64,000 nucleotides of DNA from Oricola nitratireducens (GTDB taxonomy: Bacteria; Pseudomonadota; Alphaproteobacteria; Rhizobiales; Rhizobiaceae). The stretch is taken from the NCBI RefSeq assembly GCF_014904745.1, contig NZ_JACZCS010000044.1, positions 1 through 64,000 on the forward strand, in the 5' to 3' direction. Of the stretch, positions 8,422 through 16,331 are shown piece by piece. A program made the translations under genes and the position numbers. Positions within the stretch are counted from its first letter, which is position 1. The number at the start of each line of letters is the position of its first letter. The notes below the pieces were generated by a model. It saw only the letters and a program-made list of their open reading frames with translations, was not told the DNA's origin and did not search any database.

Positions 8422-9179
8422 CCGCGCCCGGCGCTACCGACGCGGCGGACAGGCAACCGGTCATCTCGCTTCGCGGCGTGACCCGCGTATATGGCGAGGG
8501 CGAGGCCGCGGTGCATGCGCTGCGCGGCATCGACCTCGACATCGCGCCCGGCGAGTTCGTCGCCATCATGGGTCCGAGCGGTTCCGGCAAGTCGACGGCG
8601 ATGAACATCATCGGCGCGCTCGACACGCCGACGGCGGGCACCTACCACTTCTCCGGCGCCGATGTCGGCGGCTTCGACCGCCACCAGCGGTCCATCCTGC
8701 GGCGCGACTATCTCGGCTTCGTGTTCCAGGGCTTCAACCTTCTGGCGCGCACCTCGGCGCTCGACAATGTCGAATTGCCGCTGATCTACAAGGGCGTTTC
8801 GCGGGCCGAGCGGCGCGCGCTGGCGAAAGCCATGCTGGAGCGGGTCGGACTCGGACGCCGCCTCGACAAGGAACCGTCGAAGCTTTCCGGCGGCGAACAG
8901 CAGCGCGTGGCGATCGCCCGCGCGATCGCATCCGAACCGGCCGTGCTGCTCGCCGACGAACCGACCGGCAATCTCGACACCGCGCGCAGCCAGGAGATCA
9001 TGGAGCTGATCGCGCGGCTCAACCGCGAGGAAGGCCTCACCGTCATCATGGTGACGCATGAGCCGGACATGGCCGAATATGCCGGCCGCATCGTCCACTT
9101 CAAGGACGGCCTGATCGAGCGCGACGGCATGAACGGAAACCCGCGCGCCCCTGCCCCGGAGACCGCCGATGTTCACTGA
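8418..9179 (+). CDS. MacB/LolD-type ABC transporter ATP-binding subunit
   Basis: This 253-residue ATPase has Walker A GPSGSGKST, Q-loop FVFQGFNLLARTSALDNV, signature LSGGEQQRVAIARA, Walker B VLLADEPTGNLD and switch histidine MVTHEPDMA. These are the features of the mechanotransmission (MacB/LolD/FtsE) group, which couples ATP hydrolysis to periplasmic movement rather than to transport through the membrane. It overlaps the adaptor gene by 4 bases and the permease gene by 11 bases. In Escherichia coli MacB the ATPase and permease are one chain; here they are two genes. Confidence 0.92.
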   Translation: MTAPGATDAADRQPVISLRGVTRVYGEGEAAVHALRGIDLDIAPGEFVAIMGPSGSGKSTAMNIIGALDTPTAGTYHFSGADVGGFDRHQRSILRRDYLGFVFQGFNLLARTSALDNVELPLIYKGVSRAERRALAKAMLERVGLGRRLDKEPSKLSGGEQQRVAIARAIASEPAVLLADEPTGNLDTARSQEIMELIARLNREEGLTVIMVTHEPDMAEYAGRIVHFKDGLIERDGMNGNPRAPAPETADVH

Positions 9180-10377
9180 AACCGTGCGGCAGGCCTTCCA
9201 GGCCATCATCCGTAACGCGATGCGGTCCTTCCTGACCATCCTCGGCGTCATCATCGGCGTCGCCGCCGTGATCACCATGGTGACGATCGGCCAAGGATCG
9301 ACCGACCAGATCGAGTCCGACGTCTCGAAACTGGGGACCAACCTGCTGATCGTGCGCCCGGGCGCCGGGATGGGGCCGCGCTCGTCGGGCCGGTCGGCGC
9401 CGCGCTTCACCCTCAAGGACGTGGAGGCGATCAAGGAACAAATTCCGGGCGTGATCGCGGCGACTCCCGCCAACACGTCGTCGATGACGGTGATCTACGG
9501 CAACGAGAACCACCAGGCGACCATCACCGGCGTCGATAACGACTTCCTGATCGCGCGCGACTGGAACGTGGCGCTGGGACGCGAATTCTACGAAAGCGAA
9601 CTGCGCGCGGGAACCGCCACCTGCATCCTGGGCGAAACCGTGCGCAAAGACCTGTTCGGCGCCGGCGACCCGGTCGGCGAAACGATCCGCATGGAGCAGA
9701 TTTCCTGCCGCGTGATCGGCGTTCTGGAAGCGAAAGGCGCGTCGAGCTTCGGCCAGGACCAGGACGACACGGTGCTGATCCCCATCCGCACCTTCCTGCG
9801 GCGGATCGCCGGCAACCAGGACATTTCGTCAATGTATGTGGCGGTGGAACCCGGCTACTCGACGGAAAAGGTGCAGTCGGCGATCGAACTGCTGCTGCGC
9901 GAGCGCCGCAGGATTTCCAGCGGCGAGGAAGACAATTTCTCCGTCATGGACACCAAGGAGATCACCTCCATGCTGACCGGCATCACAGCGGTGATGACCG
10001 GGCTGTTGTCGGCGGTGGCGGCGGTCAGCCTGCTCGTCGGCGGCATTGGCATCATGAACATCATGCTGGTCTCGGTGACCGAGCGTACCCGCGAGATCGG
10101 GATCCGGCTCGCCATCGGCGCGACGGAAACCCAGGTGCTGATGCAGTTCCTCGTCGAGGCGGTCGTGCTGTCGCTTCTCGGCGGGCTGATCGGCATCCTG
10201 CTCGGCCTCGGCTTCGGCTATATCGGTTCGATCTACATGAAGATCCCGTTCGCGCCGGACTGGACGACGACGTTCCTGGCCTTCGCCTTCTCGGCCTTCA
10301 TCGGCATCGTGTTCGGCTATTTTCCGGCACGGCGCGCCGCGCGGCTTGACCCGATCGAGGCGCTGCGGCACGAATAG
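9169..10377 (+). CDS. MacB/FtsX-type ABC transporter permease
   Basis: The protein is 402 residues in the MacB topology: an N-terminal helix (about 15-40, FLTILGVIIGVAAVITMVTI), a large periplasmic domain (about 45-270), then three C-terminal helices. SLLVGGIGIMNIMLVSVTERTREIGIRLAIGA is the highly conserved coupling segment of this family, and FPARRAARLDPIEALRHE is the usual C-terminus. It is the partner of the preceding ATPase and adaptor. The transported substrate cannot be predicted. Confidence 0.9.
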   Translation: MFTETVRQAFQAIIRNAMRSFLTILGVIIGVAAVITMVTIGQGSTDQIESDVSKLGTNLLIVRPGAGMGPRSSGRSAPRFTLKDVEAIKEQIPGVIAATPANTSSMTVIYGNENHQATITGVDNDFLIARDWNVALGREFYESELRAGTATCILGETVRKDLFGAGDPVGETIRMEQISCRVIGVLEAKGASSFGQDQDDTVLIPIRTFLRRIAGNQDISSMYVAVEPGYSTEKVQSAIELLLRERRRISSGEEDNFSVMDTKEITSMLTGITAVMTGLLSAVAAVSLLVGGIGIMNIMLVSVTERTREIGIRLAIGATETQVLMQFLVEAVVLSLLGGLIGILLGLGFGYIGSIYMKIPFAPDWTTTFLAFAFSAFIGIVFGYFPARRAARLDPIEALRHE

Positions 10378-10446
10378 CCGCAGCGCCGACAGACCGGACC
10401 CGGCCGCAGATTGCAGCGCCGGACCAGACAGCGAAAAGGTACTCCC

Positions 10447-10599
10447 ATGACACGCATCGCAAAGACCGCGATCATCCTCACCGCCCTGTTGTCGGTGACC
10501 GCCTGCGCAAACACGATCCGCGGTGTCGGCCGCGACACGGCGAATGTCGTCCAGGCGACGAAGACCGCCGGCTCGGACATCGCCAACGCCGCCGACTAG
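10447..10599 (+). CDS. entericidin-like small lipoprotein
   Basis: This is a 50-residue protein with an N-terminal signal (MTRIAKTAIILTALLS) and a lipobox VTAC; the lipidated cysteine is residue 20. The mature part (ANTIRGVGRDTANVVQATKTAG) follows the entericidin A/B pattern of a short amphipathic lipoprotein. It has an AAAAGG ribosome-binding site. Entericidins are linked to envelope stress and programmed lysis in enterobacteria, but in alphaproteobacteria the role is largely untested. It lies 69 bases after the ABC permease and 11 bases before the next gene. Confidence 0.8.
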   Translation: MTRIAKTAIILTALLSVTACANTIRGVGRDTANVVQATKTAGSDIANAAD

Positions 10600-10610
10600 G
10601 ACCCGGCGGG

Positions 10611-11846
10611 GTGGCCATCATCAGGTCGATCAGCGCGATACTGCTGCTCATCCTGACAAGCACGATCGCCGAGGCACACTTCGCCGAAGGCGTGAAGCTG
10701 CGCTCGATCGTTGTGACGCGCGACGCCGACGGCGGAACGAGTGCCTTCGTGCGTACGCCGCTGCCGCTGCTGTTTTCCGATCTTGTCACAAGGGCGCAGG
10801 CGGCGGGGACGCCGCTCGACAGCGAATTCATCCATGCGCAGGAGACGGCAACGGGCCCGGTCTACCATGTCTCGCTCGACGCGATCCGCGCGAACGAGGC
10901 GGCGTTCGCCAGGCGGCTGGAAAGCGCGTTTGCGTGGTCGCAAAAGGGCGATCCGGTGACGGCGGCGCTTGTTTCCTGGCGCATCCACGACGCCGAGCCG
11001 CGTACCGCCTTCAACAACGGGAAAAGCGCGCGGGCGGCACTGCAGGCGGATAACGCGGCGCAGGACCCGCTGTTCGGCGAGGCCTATGTCGACATGCGGC
11101 TGAAGCTCGCACTGCCCGCCGCCGGCGGCGCAATCCGGATCGCCTCGGCGCTGCCGCCCTTGCCGCTGCCCGACGGCGTCTCCATCGACAACCATATCGT
11201 CGACGCGCGCGGCGATGCACCGGTTTCCTACACCAGACCCGGCCAGCTGGAGGCGGCGGAGACGATCGACGGCTCGCTGGCGCATACGGTGCTCGAATTC
11301 GTGCGACAGGGCGTGCTGCACATCCTGCAGGGCATCGACCACGTCTTTCTCGTCGTCTGCCTGGCGCTCGGCGTCGGCGCGCGGACGCGGCTGTTGTGGA
11401 TCGTCACGGCGTTCACGCTCGGCCATTCGGCGACGCTGATCGCCACCTTCCTCGGCGCGACGCCGTCATGGCCGTGGTTCATTCCGGCCGTGGAAACGTC
11501 GATCGCGGCGACCGTGCTCTATGCGGCCGTCGCGGCGCTCAGGCGGCAGATGGATTCGATCGCGGTGATCGCGGGCGTCGGCCTGTTGCACGGGCTCGGC
11601 TTTTCCTTCGTGCTCGGCGAAATCCTCGGCCGCGACGCGCCGAACCTGATCCCGGCGCTTGCCTCCTTCAATGTCGGCATCGAGTTCGGGCAACTGGCGG
11701 TCATCGCCGCAACGCTTGCCGTCATGGCCGTGCTGATGCGGCTTTCGGCCGGCGCGACGCCGGTGCTGCGCAACGCGGCGCTGGCCGGCATCGCCGGCAT
11801 GTCGGCATGGTGGGTCGTCGAGCGGTCGGCCGCGCTGGTGGCCTGA
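10611..11846 (+). CDS. HupE/UreJ-family membrane protein
   Basis: The protein is 411 residues starting at GTG 10611, with AGGA 9 bases upstream. A signal peptide (to about residue 22, ...IAEAHFAEG) is followed by an extracytoplasmic domain of about 210 residues and then six hydrophobic helices. The signature HILQGIDHVFLVVCLALG starts near residue 237; HSATLIATFL and GLLHGLGFSFVLGE also fit the HupE/UreJ_2 group. HupE/UreJ proteins are tied to nickel or other metal uptake, but this long group with an N-terminal domain often lacks hydrogenase or urease neighbours, as here. The role in this genome is unknown. Confidence 0.8.
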   Translation: MAIIRSISAILLLILTSTIAEAHFAEGVKLRSIVVTRDADGGTSAFVRTPLPLLFSDLVTRAQAAGTPLDSEFIHAQETATGPVYHVSLDAIRANEAAFARRLESAFAWSQKGDPVTAALVSWRIHDAEPRTAFNNGKSARAALQADNAAQDPLFGEAYVDMRLKLALPAAGGAIRIASALPPLPLPDGVSIDNHIVDARGDAPVSYTRPGQLEAAETIDGSLAHTVLEFVRQGVLHILQGIDHVFLVVCLALGVGARTRLLWIVTAFTLGHSATLIATFLGATPSWPWFIPAVETSIAATVLYAAVAALRRQMDSIAVIAGVGLLHGLGFSFVLGEILGRDAPNLIPALASFNVGIEFGQLAVIAATLAVMAVLMRLSAGATPVLRNAALAGIAGMSAWWVVERSAALVA

Positions 11847-11852
11847 TCCGGC

Positions 11853-13442
11853 CTACAGCTTGAGATCGTTCACGACCTTTTCCTCCAGGGCCTTCGTCTC
11901 CGCATCCTCGCGCGCCAGGGCGGCGGCATATTCGCGGTTGATGCCGGTGCCGTCGAAGAAAGTCATGCGAATGGCGGAAACCTCGTTTCCCGTGCCTTCG
12001 AGGTCAAGCGTGTAGGCGACGGGGCAGCGCTCCGCCAGATCGGACATCCGGGCCAACGGGCCATCCGCGAACGCATCCGCCGAAAGCTTGCCGGACACCG
12101 GCCGTTCGTCAAACAGCCGGGCGAGCGCCGCGTCGCCGCTGTCACGGATATTGCAGTAGGCGCCAGACGAGATGATGCCCTGGCCCGAAGCCAGATGCGG
12201 GTAGGCGCCGCTCAGCTGCCCGGCGACGGCCGGGCGGGGAACCGGTGACTTGAAAACGATCTCGCGCTGAACCGCCCATACATCGCCGTCGTGGATCCAG
12301 GCGCGAATGGTCTCGGTCAGCGTGTCTGCCTCGCGCGCGCAGGAGAACCGGCCGCCGCCGTTCTCGCATCCCGAAAAACCGTTGTCGGCGACCGTCTGTT
12401 CCAGGGAGCCGCCGGACATCGCCAGCGTGATTCCGGAGATCAGCGGTTGCTTGTCCGGCGTCTCGTAGACAACCTTTGCAATCTCGGCGCCGAGATCGGC
12501 CGGCCGAGCGGGGCGGACGGTTTCCGGAGCGGGCGCGGCAAGCACGGGCAACTGCGTGCTGCCGGTGACCGGCGCCGCGGAAAGACCCGGCATGGGCTGT
12601 TCCCCTTCCTTCGGCTCCGGCGCTGCCGCGAGACCCGGCATCTGCCGTTCGGCCTGTTCCGGAGCAGCGGCAAGGCCGGGCATCTGCGGCGGTGGCGTTT
12701 CGGCGCCGCCCGAAGGCGCGGCGATCGTCGGAAAGGTCGTGCCGGAACCGCCTTGCGGCTGGGCCGATCCCAATTGCGGAAATCCGCCGCCGGGAGCGGC
12801 TTTAGCCGTGTCCGACGTTCCAAGCTGCGGGAATGCGGACGGGGCGCCGCCTTGCGCGGCGGGCGCCGTCCCGCCCAGCGCAGGGAAGCCCGACGGTTGT
12901 TGTCCGGCCGAGCCGTTCGCGCCCATGGCGGGAAAACCTCCCGCGGACGCCGAGGCACCGGGAGCGGCCTGCCCCGAGAGTGACGGGAAAGCCGGCGCGG
13001 GGCCGACCGCGACGCCGCCGCCCGCGGCAAAGCCGTCACCCGTACCGCCGCCACCGGTCTGGGCATAGAGGATCGATATCTCCTCCGCGGAAATCCTGCC
13101 GTCGGGATTTCGGCCAATGCTGGCCTGGAATCGCGCAATCGCGGTACGGGTCCGGCGTCCGTACACGCCATCGGCGACGCCGGCATCAAAGCCGAGCAAA
13201 TTGAGCCGGCGCTGCACCTCCCGGCGCAGTTCGCGCGCCTCGGCCGCCTTGGCGGCCTGCGCGCTGCCGATATACTGCTGACGGCGCGGCGGCGGTTGAT
13301 TGTTCCTCTGCATCTCGTTGAGGATGATCGCGCCGCCAAGGCCCATCAAACCGCGAACCACCCTGTCATCAGCCGCCGCCGGCGCGACGACGACGCTCGC
13401 CAGCAGGCATCCGGCGACAGTTCTCGAAATTGTCTTCTTCAT
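11853..13442 (-). CDS. secreted peptidoglycan-binding-domain protein with Pro/Gly/Ala-rich linker
   Basis: The protein is 529 residues. A signal peptide of about 24 residues ends VAPAAA-DD. A PG_binding_1 fold lies at about 72-125 (REVQRRLNLLGFDAGVADGVYG, then RTRTAIARFQ). Residues about 130-310 are low complexity with repeated FPxLG and four MPGL units. The C-terminal domain (about 320-529) has no family I recognise; it contains six or more cysteines, possibly disulfide-bonded. The start overlaps the preceding gene's stop by 4 bases, so the two secreted proteins are co-expressed. A cell-wall-anchored role is likely from the PG-binding domain, with the linker spanning the periplasm. The function of the C-terminal domain is unknown. 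Confidence 0.75.
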   Translation of the reverse strand: MKKTISRTVAGCLLASVVVAPAAADDRVVRGLMGLGGAIILNEMQRNNQPPPRRQQYIGSAQAAKAAEARELRREVQRRLNLLGFDAGVADGVYGRRTRTAIARFQASIGRNPDGRISAEEISILYAQTGGGGTGDGFAAGGGVAVGPAPAFPSLSGQAAPGASASAGGFPAMGANGSAGQQPSGFPALGGTAPAAQGGAPSAFPQLGTSDTAKAAPGGGFPQLGSAQPQGGSGTTFPTIAAPSGGAETPPPQMPGLAAAPEQAERQMPGLAAAPEPKEGEQPMPGLSAAPVTGSTQLPVLAAPAPETVRPARPADLGAEIAKVVYETPDKQPLISGITLAMSGGSLEQTVADNGFSGCENGGGRFSCAREADTLTETIRAWIHDGDVWAVQREIVFKSPVPRPAVAGQLSGAYPHLASGQGIISSGAYCNIRDSGDAALARLFDERPVSGKLSADAFADGPLARMSDLAERCPVAYTLDLEGTGNEVSAIRMTFFDGTGINREYAAALAREDAETKALEEKVVNDLKL

Positions 13443-14449
13443 CCGCCCTGCGACCTCCTTTGCGCTATCGAGATCAGCCAGTTGGCGGTCGCCACGTCGC
13501 TATCAGCAGCAAATGACGAGATCACGTTGCTGAGTTGAGCATGGCTGACCGCCATATTCTCTATCAGGGTCACGCAGGAATTCGGGAACGGCTGGTAGAT
13601 CAGACGACCGTCCTTTGCCTGCTTGCCGACATTCACACCGCGAAACTCCTGCACCGTCCCGAGGAGATAGGAGAGGTAATCGAAGGACGGCTTGTAGGAC
13701 GGAGCGGCATAGGTAATGAAATCGCACATGATGGACCGCCGGCGGCTGACCTCGGCACTGTCGTGGCGGCGCAGAACCGTGCTGCCCAGGACGATGACCA
13801 GCATGTCGAGAAAGTTCTGGTCGTTCAGGCTGAGATAGTTTCCGGGCAGGTTCAGGCCGCCGCCGGAAATATAGCTGTCCCGGTAGTTGGCCAGTTCCTG
13901 CAGCGGGTAGGTCTCGTCTCCCAGGATCAGCCCGTTGCCGGCGAACCAGTTCAGGTCGTTCAACGAATAGTAGCTGCCCAGCCGCACGATGAGCGGAACG
14001 GTCGCCGGAACGATGTCGGGCACACGCTGATTGAGATCCAATCCGCGCTCCACGAACCACGCCGCGTAGTTCGGCCGGATGCCGGACATCACGGTCGTGG
14101 ACATCACGCACTTGCTCTCGTGGTTGTTGCCACAGAAGAAGACGCGGTTCATGTCGATCGGGTTGATCTGTGAAAGGTAATCGTAGATCTGCCGGATCTT
14201 CGGGAAATTGGCGTCGAAGTCCCGCGAATATTTCTGGGTCAGGGCGTCATAGAATATCTGCGACGTATCGATCTGCTCCTTCTTCAGAATCCCGTTCTGA
14301 ATATAGAAGCTGGCGCTATCGAACTGCCCATCCTTGACGAAATTCTCGAACGCGACCAAGGGATCGTTTTGCGCGCGACCTGGAACAGACGCGGCAAGCA
14401 ACGCGGCAACAACGAGCGCACAACGCGCCAGTATAGGGACAATACGCAT
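13439..14449 (-). CDS. secreted protein of unknown function
   Basis: The protein is 336 residues with a clear signal peptide (about 1-26, ending PGRA-QN). The mature part is rich in Tyr, Asn and Asp and has Cys pairs (FFCGNNHESKC, then C in SIMCDF and NSCVTL). Helical segments with regular spacing (FENFVKDGQFDSASFYIQNG, AAWFVERGLDLNQ, NDLNWFAGNGL) hint at ankyrin- or Sel1-like helical repeats, but no canonical repeat is clear. It is the first gene of a two-gene unit with the peptidoglycan-binding protein (4-base ATGA overlap). I do not recognise a family; a periplasmic partner of the downstream protein is an inference. Confidence 0.7.
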   Translation of the reverse strand: MRIVPILARCALVVAALLAASVPGRAQNDPLVAFENFVKDGQFDSASFYIQNGILKKEQIDTSQIFYDALTQKYSRDFDANFPKIRQIYDYLSQINPIDMNRVFFCGNNHESKCVMSTTVMSGIRPNYAAWFVERGLDLNQRVPDIVPATVPLIVRLGSYYSLNDLNWFAGNGLILGDETYPLQELANYRDSYISGGGLNLPGNYLSLNDQNFLDMLVIVLGSTVLRRHDSAEVSRRRSIMCDFITYAAPSYKPSFDYLSYLLGTVQEFRGVNVGKQAKDGRLIYQPFPNSCVTLIENMAVSHAQLSNVISSFAADSDVATANWLISIAQRRSQGG

Positions 14450-14876
14450 AACTTCCCCATCCCACCAGATTTAGCCCTTTTTCATTAAACATTCAGCAAT
14501 CGGCAAGCGCAAGTCTCAACACTGTTGTGTTACGTGATAGGCTTGATACGATCAGACTCTGTTACAAATACCGAACCGGCCGAATCCTTCCGGGATATTT
14601 TCATGACGCGGGCTTGGTCTATCCCGCGCGCCGCCGGACAGGTCCCGCATACATGCGGCCGTCCGGCCAATCCCATCACCGATCCATTGCTGCGCGACAT
14701 CGATTGTGCGCTGCAGAATCCTTGTGAAATCCGCCGAATCAGCGGATGATGCCCAATATTCGGGCAGGACGGGCCGAAGCCTAAAATACAGCGTCGTATA
14801 TTGTTGCCTCGCGCCGCATGGAGAAACAGGAAACGCATGAGGTCGGGCAAGCAAAGCACCTAGCCCGGAGGCCCTT
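14450..14876. other. 427-bp intergenic region, no gene supported
   Basis: This lies between divergent secreted-protein genes and should hold both promoters. The part nearest 14450-14580 is AT-rich and includes an inverted AACAC/GTGTT pair around 14518-14534. Open frames of 60-110 codons exist on both strands, but they overlap each other, lack ribosome-binding sites and show no recognisable product. No RNA gene was recognised. Confidence 0.5.
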
Positions 14877-15278
14877 ATGCGCCCACGACATCACCGCCCG
14901 CCCGGCAACAGCACCGGACAATTCGTCTCCATCGCACAGCCAGAACGCGGATCCGCCCACAAGGCCGCCCGCTTCGCCGCCGCCTCGGCAGGCGTTGCGC
15001 TGGCCCTGACCGGCGCGACCACCGCCCGCGCTCATGAAGCGCCGTCGGGCTGGATGTATCCCTACGAGTGCTGCTCGGGCTACGACTGCCGCCCGGTTTC
15101 GTCGAAATGGATCAAGGAAAGCGGCGGCGCCTTCATCATACCGACGACGGGCGAAGCCGTGCCCTATTCCGACAAGCGCATAAGGACTTCGCCGGACGGC
15201 GAGTTCCATTGGTGTTCGGTGGCCGGCTCCGACGACGGCAAGACGATCTGCCTGTTCGTGCCGCAGCGCATGTTCTGA
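14877..15278 (+). CDS. small secreted Cys-rich protein of unknown function
   Basis: The protein is 133 residues. A twin-charged N-terminus and hydrophobic stretch (AARFAAASAGVALALTGATTARAH) form a long signal peptide. The mature part has a Trp-Tyr-Pro-Cys-Cys block (GWMYPYECCSGYDC), SPDGEFHWC and a final Cys-Leu (ICLFVPQRMF). This pattern resembles a conserved, uncharacterised alphaproteobacterial periplasmic family; the five cysteines suggest disulfides. GGAGG precedes the ATG by 6 bases. No neighbour gives a function. Confidence 0.7.
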   Translation: MRPRHHRPPGNSTGQFVSIAQPERGSAHKAARFAAASAGVALALTGATTARAHEAPSGWMYPYECCSGYDCRPVSSKWIKESGGAFIIPTTGEAVPYSDKRIRTSPDGEFHWCSVAGSDDGKTICLFVPQRMF

Positions 15279-15451
15279 GCGGACCGGCGGCCCGTTTTGG
15301 AGCACCGCGATGTCGAACGGTACCGGTTCGAAACAGCGCCTACGAATTGTTTACCACGTTCATAGTCCCGTAAGGGAATGTGTCGGCGATTCAGTTCTTG
15401 TTTGCCCAAGCGCGCTATCCCGGACGGGCAGATCAATTCCGGGGCGGCAAC

Positions 15452-16276
15452 ATGCGCTATCTCAATATCCTCGCGCTGGCGATTTCCTTCGCCATGGCAG
15501 CCACTGTCAGTGCGGCCTTCGCCGATGGCTGGCACGTGGACCGCGTTACTCTTCCGGCGGTGTACACGACCGACGGCAAGACCTGGGCTCCAGTCCGGCA
15601 GGGAATGAACGTGCCGAACGCATCATGGATCAATACCGGCGATCACGGGCGCGTGCTGTTGCGCCGTGACACGGACACCATGTTCATCGGTCCATACTCG
15701 CTCGTCGCGACAGTGGAGAGAGGCACCGACGCCAGACCTGTGTCAGACGTGCGGCAACCGTTCGGCGCCGTGACGATCGACCTTCGCAAACGCGGCTACG
15801 ACCAGATGAAGGTCACGACCCCATACATGGCAGCCATCGTCAAGGGCACGCAATTCACGGTTACCGCCCGGCGCCAGCATTCGACGCTCGGGGTCAATCG
15901 CGGACTTGTCGAGGTCACGGACCGTCTTAGCGGCGCGGTTGCCGCGGTCGGTCTCGGCGGCAAGGCCGAGGTCGATGCCGCCAATTCCTCCTTCAGCCTG
16001 AGCGGCGCCAACACGTCCATGACCGCGACGGCCACCGCCCAGTCGAAAGCCAAGGGCAACGCTTACGGCCTTTCCAAGAGCAAGACCAGCAGCGTTGGCA
16101 GTTCAAAGGGAAAAGGCGCCTCTAACGGCAAGGGCAATTCCGGTGGAAACGGCAAGGGCAATTCCGGCAGCAACGGAAACGGGAACTCCGGCGGCAATGG
16201 CAACGGCAATTCCGGCGGCGACGGGCACTCCAACGGGAACGGGAACGGGAACGGGAACGGGAACGGGAAAAAGTAA
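15452..16276 (+). CDS. secreted FecR-domain protein with C-terminal Asn-Gly/Ser repeats
   Basis: The protein is 274 residues with a signal peptide of about 25 residues (to AFADG). A FecR-like beta domain spans about 30-190: ASWINTGDHGRVLLRRDTD, then VTTPYMAAIVKGTQFTV and VEVTDRLSG, the usual FecR pattern. The last 65 residues are a flexible tail of Lys-Gly, Asn-Ser-Gly-Gly and Asn-Gly repeats. The start at 15452 is preferred over 15380 because the signal peptide begins there and a GGGGCGG-type site precedes it. Many free-standing FecR proteins act outside iron uptake. Here the gene precedes a CHASE2 receptor by 55 bases, as FecR-CHASE2 pairs often do, so a sensor-partner role is an inference. 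Confidence 0.82.
   Translation: MRYLNILALAISFAMAATVSAAFADGWHVDRVTLPAVYTTDGKTWAPVRQGMNVPNASWINTGDHGRVLLRRDTDTMFIGPYSLVATVERGTDARPVSDVRQPFGAVTIDLRKRGYDQMKVTTPYMAAIVKGTQFTVTARRQHSTLGVNRGLVEVTDRLSGAVAAVGLGGKAEVDAANSSFSLSGANTSMTATATAQSKAKGNAYGLSKSKTSSVGSSKGKGASNGKGNSGGNGKGNSGSNGNGNSGGNGNGNSGGDGHSNGNGNGNGNGNGKK
16232..16267 (+). repeat. six tandem AACGGG hexanucleotides
   Basis: Six exact copies of AACGGG encode (Asn-Gly)6 at the end of the FecR-like protein. Each unit is two codons, so gain or loss keeps the frame and changes only tail length. Confidence 0.95.
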
Positions 16277-16331
16277 TTGACCGACCCGAGCCGTTCAACA
16301 AACGCCGACCCACTCGCGTGAACCAGTTGTC

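Noticed and set aside
14530-14859. 109-codon minus-strand open frame in the 14.5-14.9 kb gap
   Set aside because: Overlaps alternative frames on both strands, has no ribosome-binding site and no recognisable protein features.
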